The notes under the pieces were generated by a model. That model worked only from the letters and a program-made list of their open reading frames with translations, was not told the origin of the DNA and ran no database searches. Positions 13,353 to 21,129 of a DNA stretch of 21,696 nt are shown piece after piece (the stretch's first letter is position 1; the number at the start of each line of letters is the position of its first letter). This DNA comes from CAYJHC01 sp964370075. GTDB taxonomy: Bacteria; Bacillota; Clostridia; Peptostreptococcales; Anaerovoracaceae. Location of the stretch: contig CAYJHC010000027.1 of the NCBI GenBank assembly GCA_964370075.1, forward strand, positions 1-21,696. The letters run 5' to 3'. Both the position numbers and the translations under genes were made by a program.

Positions 13353-15287
13353 TTATGTTACTGGGTTTCCATCTTCTGCTACTGTTGTTACAAACTCAAA
13401 ACTCTCTTTACCATCAACCTCATTATCCGCAAACATTATCATCCCTTTTGACTCTAAGCCTCTAAGGTTTCTAGGCTTCAAGTTTGCAACCACTATTACT
13501 TTCTTACCAATGGTCTCTTCTGGCTTATAATATTCGGCAACTCCCGATAGTATCTGCCTTGTTTCTGTTCCCATTTTCACCTGGAACACTAACAGCTTAT
13601 CTGCTTTTGGATGTTTTTCACAAGAAAGAATAGTTCCCACTCTAAAGTCGATTTTATCAAAGTCCTCATAAACGATTTCATCTTTTAGATCTAACGGGAT
13701 ATTTTCTTCCTTAGGATCATTTAAATGTTCTAATTCTTCTAACTCTTTTTCTATATCCAATCTTGGGAAAATAGGGTTTCCTTTAGCTACCTTTTCTCCA
13801 TTTAATACAAAGAACTTTTTCCCCTCTTCCCACTCCGGTTTAAGAGTTGTAATTCCAAGTTGTTCTCTTATCTTTCCAGATGTAGTATGCATAAATGGAT
13901 AAATTAAAACTGATACCACTCTCAACGCTTCTGCTAAATTATATAATACCGTGTCTAAACGCTCCTTATCCTCTTCTTTTTTTGCTAAAGTCCAAGGCAT
14001 AGTTTCGTCAATATATTTGTTGGCTCTTCTTACTACTACCCATATTTCTTCTAAAGCCTGATTAAATGCAAACTTATCCATCTGTCCTTCGACTTTTGCA
14101 CTTGCTGCCTCAGCAATTCTTATAAGATCAGAATCTATTTCTCCAGCTTCTCCAGAAGCCTTAGTATATTTAGGAATAATTCCATCATTATACTTTTCTA
14201 TCATTGTAACCGTTCTTGAAACTAGGTTTCCAAGATCATTAGACAAGTCATAATTCATTCTCTTAAGCATTACCTCATTAGTGTATATTCCATCTTGCCC
14301 AAAAGTATACTCTCTAAGAAGAAAATATTTTAACGCATCAATGCCATATCTTTCAATTAATTTTACTGGATCAACCACATTTCCTTTAGACTTACTCATT
14401 TTCCCACCTTCAAGAAGTAGCCAACCATGGCCCAAAACTTGTTTTGGCAAAGGCAAATCTAAAGCCATCAGCATTGCAGGCCAAATTATAGAGTGGAATC
14501 TAACAATTTCCTTTCCAACAAGATGCACATTTGCTGGCCAATATTTTTCATACTTTTCTGGGGAATCTGGATATCCCAGCGCAGTTATATAGTTCGCCAA
14601 AGCATCTAACCAAACATATATTACATGCTTTTCATCAATAGGAACCTTAACACCCCAGTCAAAAGTAGATCGAGATATGCAAAGGTCTTCTAGTCCTTGA
14701 TTAATAAATCCAACCATTTCATTACGTCTAGACTCAGGTTCCAAGAAACTTGGGTTAGTCTCAAAAAGTTCTAGTAATCTATCTCCATATGCAGAAAGTT
14801 TAAAGAAGTAAGCTTCTTCCTTAGCGCTCTCAACTTCTCTTCCACAATCAGGGCATTTTCCCTCTGCAAGCTGAGATTCAGTCCAGAAAGATTCACAAGG
14901 CTTACAGTAAAGGCCTTCATATTCACCCTTATAAATTTCGCCTTTTTCATATAATTTATTAAATAAAGCTTGAACCCTTGTCTTATGTCTATCTTCTGTA
15001 GTTCTAATAAAATCGTCATATGAAATCTCCATAGTAGCCCATAAATCTTTTATTCCAGAAACCACCTTATCTACATACTCCTGTGGCTTGATACCCTCTT
15101 TTAAAGCTATATCTTGAATCTTCTGCCCATGCTCATCAGTACCGGTTAAGAACATTACATCATGCCCTGTTGCGCGCTTAAATCTAGCCATTGCATCTGC
15201 CATTACAGTACAATATGTATGTCCTATATGTAAATTTGAACTTGGATAATATATTGGTGTGGTTATGTAAAATTTCTTATTATTCAT
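13353..15287 (-). CDS. metG: Methionyl-tRNA synthetase
   Basis: Charges tRNA(Met) with methionine; class I aminoacyl-tRNA synthetase. The 644 residues contain the HIGH signature at 20-23, a zinc knuckle with Cys128, Cys131, Cys145 and Cys148, the KMSKS loop at 296-300, an anticodon-binding helical domain, and a C-terminal OB-fold tRNA-binding domain from about 540 (EDFDKIDFRVGTIL, HPKADKLLVFQV, NLKPRNLRGLESKGM). This is the long dimeric form. The start has AAAGGAC 5 bases upstream. It is the first gene of the metG-tatD-tilS unit, with 53 bases to tatD. I looked in the 281-base upstream gap for a T-box or SAM riboswitch and saw no conserved T-box sequence or similar element, so regulation looks like a simple promoter. 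Confidence 0.97.
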   Translation of the reverse strand: MNNKKFYITTPIYYPSSNLHIGHTYCTVMADAMARFKRATGHDVMFLTGTDEHGQKIQDIALKEGIKPQEYVDKVVSGIKDLWATMEISYDDFIRTTEDRHKTRVQALFNKLYEKGEIYKGEYEGLYCKPCESFWTESQLAEGKCPDCGREVESAKEEAYFFKLSAYGDRLLELFETNPSFLEPESRRNEMVGFINQGLEDLCISRSTFDWGVKVPIDEKHVIYVWLDALANYITALGYPDSPEKYEKYWPANVHLVGKEIVRFHSIIWPAMLMALDLPLPKQVLGHGWLLLEGGKMSKSKGNVVDPVKLIERYGIDALKYFLLREYTFGQDGIYTNEVMLKRMNYDLSNDLGNLVSRTVTMIEKYNDGIIPKYTKASGEAGEIDSDLIRIAEAASAKVEGQMDKFAFNQALEEIWVVVRRANKYIDETMPWTLAKKEEDKERLDTVLYNLAEALRVVSVLIYPFMHTTSGKIREQLGITTLKPEWEEGKKFFVLNGEKVAKGNPIFPRLDIEKELEELEHLNDPKEENIPLDLKDEIVYEDFDKIDFRVGTILSCEKHPKADKLLVFQVKMGTETRQILSGVAEYYKPEETIGKKVIVVANLKPRNLRGLESKGMIMFADNEVDGKESFEFVTTVAEDGNPVT

Positions 15288-15337
15288 AAATTGTCCTTTC
15301 GCTAACTACTTTGCTCTTTGTTACAAGCCTTCACTAT

Positions 15338-15366
15338 AGTATATAATAGTTTTTTGGTATTTGCAA
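15338..15366 (-). promoter_or_regulatory. Promoter of the metG operon
   Basis: On the minus strand TTGCAA (15361-15366), 17 bp, TATACT (15338-15343). The predicted start near 15331 gives a leader of about 43 bases. Confidence 0.65.
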
Positions 15367-15445
15367 TGAATTCCGCCCTATTTTCGCCCTTTTCTTGTGA
15401 TAATCCTGCTTAATTTTCCTGTTTTTTGTTGCTTTTACACAAATG

Positions 15446-15485
15446 CAAAGCGGCACAACCGATGGTCATGCCGCTATATCTTTGT
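15446..15485 (-). terminator. Hairpin between the EEP gene and metG, probable terminator
   Basis: AGCGGCA (15449-15455) and TGCCGCT (15469-15475) are perfect arms of 7 bp. Inside, ACC/GGT (15458-15460, 15464-15466) add three pairs after a 2x2 internal loop, leaving a 3-base loop. CAAAG before and CTTTG after can extend the stem with a bulge. It lies about 95 bases after the EEP stop codon on the minus strand and is followed there by TTTGCATTTG, not a clean T-run, so termination is likely but not certain. Confidence 0.5.
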
Positions 15486-15568
15486 CTAATTATTTTATTA
15501 AATATCTTTGCCTTTTTTCCAGCGTTTTAATTTTTAATACTATACCATTTGTATTTACTCTTCTACTC

Positions 15569-16642
15569 CTAATATACTTGAAATTCAAGCAAGACCGGCA
15601 TATGGTCTGAATATTCAAATTCTGTATGAATATTTTCCACTTTATTTATCTTGATATTTTTTGAGTGTACAAACCCATCAATAGTTACCAGCGTAGATTT
15701 CTCCGGGTCATAAGGGATATCATTCAATCTTGTAGTTGGATTGTATCCACCTTCTTCATAGTCTGTCGCTTTCTCAAAAGTTTCTCCTAAATATGCATCT
15801 GGAAAAGGTTGTGCCCAGCTAAGGTCTACTGTCTTTCCTTCGTTAAATAATTCTCCTGAATTTCCAGTAAAGTCATGGTTAAAATCTCCTCCTGCAATTA
15901 CATAGTGACCTTCTTCTAACCTTTCGTTCATATCATCAAAAAGCGTTTTCATCTGAGCATCTCTAATGCTCTCATCTATTCCATATGCTGAAAGGTGGAC
16001 ATTATACAAATATAGCTTTTTCCCACTAGTAAGGGTAACACTATTAACCACATAACACCTATCCAAGTCAAAGAATTTATCAAAGCCATCTGAAATTGGC
16101 AAACTTCTTCTTACTCCTTCATCCATTTCGAATCTAGAAAGAGTTACTAATTCAGACTTTGACTTACCTATAGGGTCTAGAATTGGGTAGAACAAATATG
16201 CCGAGTCATAATTTATAGCTTCTGCCATTTGATATCCTGAGAAATTTTCGCTAATCATTTCACTTTGGTCAACATCAAAACTTCTGTCAGCCTTAACGTC
16301 AACTTCTTGGAAAAACACAAAGTCCGGATCATATTTTTTTACTATAGCAAGAGCTCCTTCAACATTGCCAACAACTTCCTCTTTGCTTCTCCCTCTAGAG
16401 TCTTCACCGCCATCCATAAAGAAAGTATAGTCCTGGCTATATGCACCATATCCAATATTATAAGTTAATATTGTATGACTTTCCTCCCAATCTACAGTCT
16501 TTTCTTCATATTCTCCAGCAACTTCTACCTGCTCTCCATCTTCAATTCTCTCATAACTTACAAATACGTATGTTACATATATCAACGCCACAATAATAAT
16601 TAAAGCTACTACACTTAATATTACTCTAATCATTGTCTTCAT
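15569..16642 (-). CDS. Membrane-anchored endonuclease/exonuclease/phosphatase-family protein
   Basis: A 357-residue protein with an N-terminal hydrophobic anchor at about 5-29, followed by an endonuclease/exonuclease/phosphatase (DNase I-like) domain, probably on the outer face of the membrane. Motifs in order: LTYNIGYG, VFFQEVDVK with the metal-binding Glu, LYNVHLSAYG with the catalytic His, GGDFNHD with Asp253 and Asn255, and the final SDHMP with Asp346 and His347. The catalytic set is complete, so it should be active, cleaving a phosphodiester or phosphomonoester; the substrate (nucleic acid, phospholipid or sphingomyelin-like) cannot be told. AAAGGA lies 7 bases before the ATG; an in-frame Met4 has worse spacing. 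It stands alone, divergent from the alpha/beta hydrolase. Confidence 0.85.
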   Translation of the reverse strand: MKTMIRVILSVVALIIIVALIYVTYVFVSYERIEDGEQVEVAGEYEEKTVDWEESHTILTYNIGYGAYSQDYTFFMDGGEDSRGRSKEEVVGNVEGALAIVKKYDPDFVFFQEVDVKADRSFDVDQSEMISENFSGYQMAEAINYDSAYLFYPILDPIGKSKSELVTLSRFEMDEGVRRSLPISDGFDKFFDLDRCYVVNSVTLTSGKKLYLYNVHLSAYGIDESIRDAQMKTLFDDMNERLEEGHYVIAGGDFNHDFTGNSGELFNEGKTVDLSWAQPFPDAYLGETFEKATDYEEGGYNPTTRLNDIPYDPEKSTLVTIDGFVHSKNIKINKVENIHTEFEYSDHMPVLLEFQVY

Positions 16643-16810
16643 ACACTAATCCTTTCTTCATTAAGGTTTTATCATTAATCTACTTTTGTAAACTTTCAGG
16701 TTATTTTCTTAAAATTTTACTCTCTACTACGTCGAATATATTATCGTCTCCAGAGCAGTATTATAAGTATACCATAATTTTATATATGCTATCTAATTTT
16801 GTTAATATTC

Positions 16811-16843
16811 TTTCCAAATTAATTTGCCAAAATTTCCAAATTA
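16811..16843. repeat. 22-bp-spaced direct repeat in the divergent gap
   Basis: TTTCCAAATTA occurs at 16811-16821 and at 16833-16843, a period of 22 bp or about two DNA turns. The first copy overlaps a 12-bp perfect palindrome, CAAATTAATTTG (16815-16826). It lies in the 296-base gap between the divergent EEP and alpha/beta hydrolase genes. Same-face spacing suits a protein binding site, but the sequence is A+T-rich and chance is possible. The rest of the gap holds no gene. Confidence 0.4.
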
Positions 16844-16909
16844 GCTTCGTCTATCTACAACAATATCATAACTTACATATATTTCCTTTATTTCCCTCCC
16901 GATTTTTGA

Positions 16910-16915
16910 TATAAT
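16910..16915 (+). promoter_or_regulatory. Extended -10 promoter of the alpha/beta hydrolase gene
   Basis: TGATATAAT gives a perfect -10 (16910-16915) with an extended TG. The -35 position (16887-16892, TTTATT) is poor. Transcription from near 16922 would leave a very short leader of about 17 bases containing GGGAG before the ATG at 16939. Confidence 0.55.
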
Positions 16916-16938
16916 TATGATTAGAATGGGAGAAAATT

Positions 16939-18099
16939 ATGAGTATTAGAGATTCAATTGGAGAAAAAGAACAACCCGCTCGCGGAACTTTTGGGGAAAT
17001 ACTAAATGAAAAATCAAAAAAAAGTTCTTCAGCCCAAACCACCACAACTTACGGAACATTCTTGAGCTCCGATAAAGCCACAACCATTGAATACATGTGC
17101 ATCGCACCTGTAAAAGAGCCTGTAGAGATATTACAATTTATGCACGGAATGGCAGAGTATAAAGAGAGATATACTCAACTTGGAGAATATCTAGCAAGTA
17201 GAGGAATTGCTTTCTATGTTCATGATCACATTGGCCATGGACGAAGTTCTTTAAGCCCTAACCACCTAGGTTATTTCGGAGGTAATAAGGCTTGGATGAA
17301 TTTGGTTTATGATGCTAAAGTTCTTACAGATATAGCAAGAAGCACCTATCCTAACACACCTTTCAATATTGGCGGACATAGTATGGGATCTTTAACTGCA
17401 CGAGCCTATCTAGCAGCCTTCCCTAACATTCCTGGAAAGGCGATTTTAATAGGCACTTGCAATGCAAACTCTCTCTCTTCTGCTGGAAAACTTATTTCTG
17501 ACTCCATTGGACTCTTTAAGGGAAGAGGATATAGAAGTCACTTCCTAAATACTCAAACCTTTGGTGCATATAACAAAAAAATTCCCAACCCCAAAACACC
17601 ATATGACTGGCTGTCTGCTAATGAAGACAATGTAGAAAAGTATATAGGGGATCCTCTATGCGGGTTCACATTTACTGCAGATGGCTTTGCTAACTTATCC
17701 AGTCTACTTAAATATGTTTCAAAAAGATCCATAATATCAGACTACAATAAGCATTTACCTATTTATATTGCATATGGAAAAGAAGATCCCGTTGGGCGTT
17801 TTGGAAAAGATATAGATGCGTTAGTCCACGAGTTTAAAAGTGTAGGCATCAACAATGTTACCGTATGCGGATATTCTGGTTTAAGGCATGAAATATTCAA
17901 TGAAGAAACAAAGTTAGAGATTTTTAAAGGCCTAGCAGATTGGCTCCTTGAAGACCTTCCTACTGTTCCAATTGGACCTGAAGGAGCTACTACAAGTCAG
18001 CCAAAATTTCTTACAAAAGAAATCTCAGATCCATCTACAGTAACTGCTGCAGTTTTAGAAAAAGATATTCCTATAAACAAACAGTTAAATCGCTCTTAA
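16939..18099 (+). CDS. Alpha/beta hydrolase, monoacylglycerol lipase-like
   Basis: A 386-residue serine hydrolase of the Hydrolase_4 (lysophospholipase/monoglyceride lipase) type. An N-terminal polar extension of about 45 residues precedes the core: the oxyanion segment FMHGMAEYKERY at 68-79, DHIGHGRS at 96-103, the nucleophile elbow GGHSMGS with Ser148, the acid Asp283 in YGKEDPVG and the His317 in GLRHEIFNE. A catalytic triad is complete. The last 45 or so residues are Thr/Pro-rich and probably disordered. No signal peptide, so cytoplasmic. It is followed on the same strand by the ABC-F gene after 57 bases without a terminator. Substrate is unknown, probably a lipid ester. Confidence 0.85.
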   Translation: MSIRDSIGEKEQPARGTFGEILNEKSKKSSSAQTTTTYGTFLSSDKATTIEYMCIAPVKEPVEILQFMHGMAEYKERYTQLGEYLASRGIAFYVHDHIGHGRSSLSPNHLGYFGGNKAWMNLVYDAKVLTDIARSTYPNTPFNIGGHSMGSLTARAYLAAFPNIPGKAILIGTCNANSLSSAGKLISDSIGLFKGRGYRSHFLNTQTFGAYNKKIPNPKTPYDWLSANEDNVEKYIGDPLCGFTFTADGFANLSSLLKYVSKRSIISDYNKHLPIYIAYGKEDPVGRFGKDIDALVHEFKSVGINNVTVCGYSGLRHEIFNEETKLEIFKGLADWLLEDLPTVPIGPEGATTSQPKFLTKEISDPSTVTAAVLEKDIPINKQLNRS

Positions 18100-18156
18100 T
18101 AATTAAGATGATTAAGATACTTAAAGTTATAAAGTTAAATAAAAGGGGACAAAAAA

Positions 18157-19710
18157 ATGAGCTTATTAAATGTGACTAATGTTTCTCACGACTTTGGAGG
18201 CAGAAGAATACTAGAGGACGCCTCCTTTCGCTTGTTAAAAGGAGAACACGTTGGCCTAGTAGGGGCAAACGGCGAAGGAAAATCTTCCTTCCTTAATATT
18301 ATTATTGGAAACATACAACCGGATGAAGGGACTGTGGAGTGGTCTCGAAATGTAAGGGTTGGTTATTTAGATCAGCACTCCACACTAAAACCCGGCACCA
18401 CCATTGAACAGGCCTTAAGTAGCGCCTTTGACTATATGCATGAAATCGAAAATAAAATGCTGAAGTTGTACGAAGATATGGCAGTAGAGGGCTGTGACAT
18501 GGATGCGCTAATGGAAGAAGCCGGTGAATATCAGCACATTCTAGAAGATAGTGGATATTATGAAATCCCAGTAAAGGTAGGCCAAGTGGCTGATGGCTTA
18601 GGTCTTTTAGACTTAGGGTTAGACAAAGATGTTAGCCAGTTAAGTGGTGGACAAAGAACAAAAGTTCTACTAGGAAAACTTCTATTAGAAGATCCTTCCA
18701 TATTACTCCTTGACGAGCCCACTAACTACTTAGATGAAGAACATATAGCCTGGTTAAAAAGATATTTAATCGAATATGAAAATGCATTTATATTAATTTC
18801 TCACGATGTAGAATTTTTAAATTCTGTAGTAAATGTAATATATCATTTAGACGATGGAGAACTAAGCAGATATACTGGCGATTATGATAACTTCTTAAGA
18901 ATGAATGAAATTAAAATCGCCCAACAAGATGCAGCCTATAAGCGACAACAAGCTGAAATTGCGAAGACAAAGGACTTCATTGCAAGAAATAAAGCTAGAG
19001 TAGCAACTAGAGGAATGGCAAATAGCAGAGCAAAAATGCTCGATAAAATGGAAATAATTGACAAGCCTAAAGAAAAACCAAAACCAGAGTTTGACTTTAA
19101 AAAAGGAAAAACATCTGGAAAAGTTTTGGTAGACTGTACCGATTTAATTATCGGGTATGATGAAGCACTAACTAGCCCTCTAAACTTCAAAATGATTAGA
19201 GGAGATAAGCTGGCGATTGTTGGTACTAATGGCCTTGGCAAAAGCACTTTACTTAAAACAATCCTCGGCGAAATTCCTCCTTTCTCAGGAAAGGCACAAC
19301 TTGGAGATTATCTTATACCTGCCTACTTTGAGCAAGAGGCCTCAAGAGATGATAAGACTACCGCATTAGAGTATATCTGGTCCAAATATCCTTCCTATAC
19401 TAATGCTGAAGTTCGTGCTGCTTTAGCACATTGCGGACTTACCAACGAACACATAACTAGCCAAATGAAGGTTCTTAGCGGTGGCGAAAATGCAAAAGTG
19501 CGACTTTGCGATTTAATGCAAAGAGAGAGCAACTGGCTTATTTTAGACGAGCCTACAAATCACCTTGATGTTGAAGCAAAGGAAGAATTAAAAAGAGCCC
19601 TCGCCGCTTACGAAGGCTCAATATTAATTGTTTGTCACGAACCAAGTTTCTACGAGGACTGGGTTACCGATGTGTGGAATGTTGAAGACTGGACTACTAA
19701 AACAGTTTAG
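18157..19710 (+). CDS. ABC-F family ATP-binding protein
   Basis: A 517-residue soluble protein with two ABC ATPase domains in tandem and no membrane segments. First Walker A GANGEGKSS at 36-44, signature LSGGQ near 162, Walker B LLLDEPTNYLD near 183. A basic helical linker (about 240-330) carries AKTKDFIARNKARVATRG. Second Walker A GTNGLGKST near 356, signature LSGGE near 441, Walker B LILDEPTNHLD. ABC-F proteins act on the ribosome as translation factors or antibiotic-protection proteins; the two are not separable by eye. It resembles the housekeeping YbiT/YkpA-like group more than resistance proteins. AAAAGGGG lies 8 bases before the ATG. It converges with dapB at a one-base gap. Confidence 0.92.
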   Translation: MSLLNVTNVSHDFGGRRILEDASFRLLKGEHVGLVGANGEGKSSFLNIIIGNIQPDEGTVEWSRNVRVGYLDQHSTLKPGTTIEQALSSAFDYMHEIENKMLKLYEDMAVEGCDMDALMEEAGEYQHILEDSGYYEIPVKVGQVADGLGLLDLGLDKDVSQLSGGQRTKVLLGKLLLEDPSILLLDEPTNYLDEEHIAWLKRYLIEYENAFILISHDVEFLNSVVNVIYHLDDGELSRYTGDYDNFLRMNEIKIAQQDAAYKRQQAEIAKTKDFIARNKARVATRGMANSRAKMLDKMEIIDKPKEKPKPEFDFKKGKTSGKVLVDCTDLIIGYDEALTSPLNFKMIRGDKLAIVGTNGLGKSTLLKTILGEIPPFSGKAQLGDYLIPAYFEQEASRDDKTTALEYIWSKYPSYTNAEVRAALAHCGLTNEHITSQMKVLSGGENAKVRLCDLMQRESNWLILDEPTNHLDVEAKEELKRALAAYEGSILIVCHEPSFYEDWVTDVWNVEDWTTKTV

Positions 19711-19711
19711 T

Positions 19712-20476
19712 TTACAGCCCAAATACTTCTTCAATTTTATATAAGCCAGGTTCTTTTCCATATAAATAAATAATTGCATCACACGCACCTCTAGCACAGC
19801 AACCTAGATCATAGGCATGATGGGTTAATTCAATCCTTTCTCCCATTCCTCCAAAGATTATGGTATGGCTACTAGGGGTGTTTCCTGCTCTAACCGAATG
19901 AAATGTAATATTTCCTACATCCGATTGTGCTTCACTAGCTATTTTTAAGCCTAACTCCTTAGCCGTGCCACTAGGCGAATCTAGTTTGTCATTACAGTGC
20001 ATATCTATAACTTCAATATCACACTTGCCTTCTAGTAATTTCGCTAATAGGCCTGCCGCTTCAGACATTACGTTAACCATTCTTGATGTATTAGCAGCTT
20101 TTAATAATGGTATTTTCTTCGAACCTATTTTTATTTTTTCAATTTCCTCTGGCGAAAAAGCTGTTGTACCGCATATTAGCCCTTTATTCATTTCTACACA
20201 AGCTTCTAGCACCTCCATAGAAAGTTCCCTTGTAGAAAAGTCTACTACAATATGTGCCTCTTCAATTGCATTCTTTATGTCATCGCTTACCAACACTCCT
20301 GTCTCAATACCCGCTCTTGAAACAAGGCCTGCATCTTTTCCTATATAATCCCTGCCTGCCGGCCCGATGCATCCTACAAGTTTAATTTCTTTGTTATAAT
20401 TCTCATTTAATAGTATCTCTTGGATTATTAGGCTAGCTTGTTTCCCCCTTGGAGCTGTTACAGCAACTTTTATCAT
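19712..20476 (-). CDS. dapB: 4-hydroxy-tetrahydrodipicolinate reductase, divergent
   Basis: A 254-residue protein with the DapB layout: N-terminal NAD(P)H-binding fold, substrate domain and the C-terminal signature GLYKIEEVFGL. DapB reduces the DapA product in lysine and diaminopimelate synthesis. Recognisable elements are GTT at 103-105, the DMHCNDKLDSPSGTAKELG block with His160, Lys164 and SGT at 169-171, and GGMGERIELTHHA. Several usually conserved positions differ: the nucleotide loop reads APRGKQA instead of G(x)xGxMG, the NFSxGVN motif reads NTSRMVN, and the second histidine of the active-site pair is Cys161. It stands apart from other lysine genes. A weak AAAGGA lies about 10 bases before the ATG. 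No lysine riboswitch fits the short upstream gap. Confidence 0.82.
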   Translation of the reverse strand: MIKVAVTAPRGKQASLIIQEILLNENYNKEIKLVGCIGPAGRDYIGKDAGLVSRAGIETGVLVSDDIKNAIEEAHIVVDFSTRELSMEVLEACVEMNKGLICGTTAFSPEEIEKIKIGSKKIPLLKAANTSRMVNVMSEAAGLLAKLLEGKCDIEVIDMHCNDKLDSPSGTAKELGLKIASEAQSDVGNITFHSVRAGNTPSSHTIIFGGMGERIELTHHAYDLGCCARGACDAIIYLYGKEPGLYKIEEVFGL

Positions 20477-20552
20477 TGTTCTCTTTTCCTTTCTCTCGTA
20501 AATTTTCCCACTTATTCTTTATACGGGCATAGGTTTAGATTAATTTTTATGA

Positions 20553-20584
20553 ATAAAATAGGGCAACCAATCAAGACTGCCCTA
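20553..20584 (-). terminator. Terminator after the S-component-like gene
   Basis: On the minus strand TAGGGCA (20578-20584 read reversed) and TGCCCTA (20559-20565 read reversed) form a 7-bp stem with a 12-base loop, followed by TTTTATTC. It starts 4 bases after the stop codon at 20589, in the right place to end the dnaJ-like transcript before dapB. Confidence 0.7.
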
Positions 20585-20588
20585 CTAT

Positions 20589-21116
20589 TTATCTTCTTAT
20601 TTTATTTTTCACCTTATTTATATAGAACATAATAGCAATAGAATATATTCTGTCATAAACTAGAAATGCCACTACCCCTCCAATAGCCAGTATTGGCAGT
20701 GGATAATCAGGTAATTCTATTTGACCTAGGAACACCTCTTGGAAAAGAAAGAAACCTATTCCGAAAGTTAATAAAAACAGACAGGCTTTTATTGCTAATT
20801 CTGGAACTAACTTATTAATCTTCTCTATATAGTATTTTGCAATTCCATAGTAGCCAAATAGCAGTAAATAAGGAGCTATTCCAATTTTATTCGGAATTAA
20901 GACAAATCCAATAACTGCCGCAGCGAGAAACATTATTAATCCCCCTTTGGGCCCTGTTTCAATTACCATTATCGCTACAAAGAATGAGCTTATAGCGAAC
21001 ATTGTAAGTTCTAGCCCTGGTACAAAAGATGCAATATACATAAATACTACCGTGAGAGCTGTAAGTATACCACCTAGTGCAATGGTAAATCCTCCCGTTT
21101 TCTTTTTGTCTACCAT
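20589..21116 (-). CDS. Putative ECF transporter S-component-like membrane protein
   Basis: A 175-residue, strongly hydrophobic protein with about six transmembrane segments, at roughly 10-32, 37-53, 57-75, 79-98, 108-130 and 138-164, and a basic C terminus (INKVKNKIRR). Its size and topology, and an N-terminal segment with TIALGGILTALTVVFMYI, resemble S components of energy-coupling factor vitamin transporters, which use a shared EcfAAT module encoded elsewhere. The match is general and substrate cannot be predicted. It starts 13 bases after the J-domain gene, with GAGGT just upstream, and its own terminator follows, so the two form an operon. Confidence 0.65.
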   Translation of the reverse strand: MVDKKKTGGFTIALGGILTALTVVFMYIASFVPGLELTMFAISSFFVAIMVIETGPKGGLIMFLAAAVIGFVLIPNKIGIAPYLLLFGYYGIAKYYIEKINKLVPELAIKACLFLLTFGIGFFLFQEVFLGQIELPDYPLPILAIGGVVAFLVYDRIYSIAIMFYINKVKNKIRR

Positions 21117-21129
21117 ATTTTACCTCTAT

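Noticed and set aside
15288..15568. T-box or SAM riboswitch upstream of metG
   Set aside because: No conserved T-box sequence or S-box-like core is visible, and the predicted leader is only about 43 bases.
20477..20588. Lysine riboswitch upstream of dapB
   Set aside because: The gap is too short and is partly taken by the terminator of the next gene.
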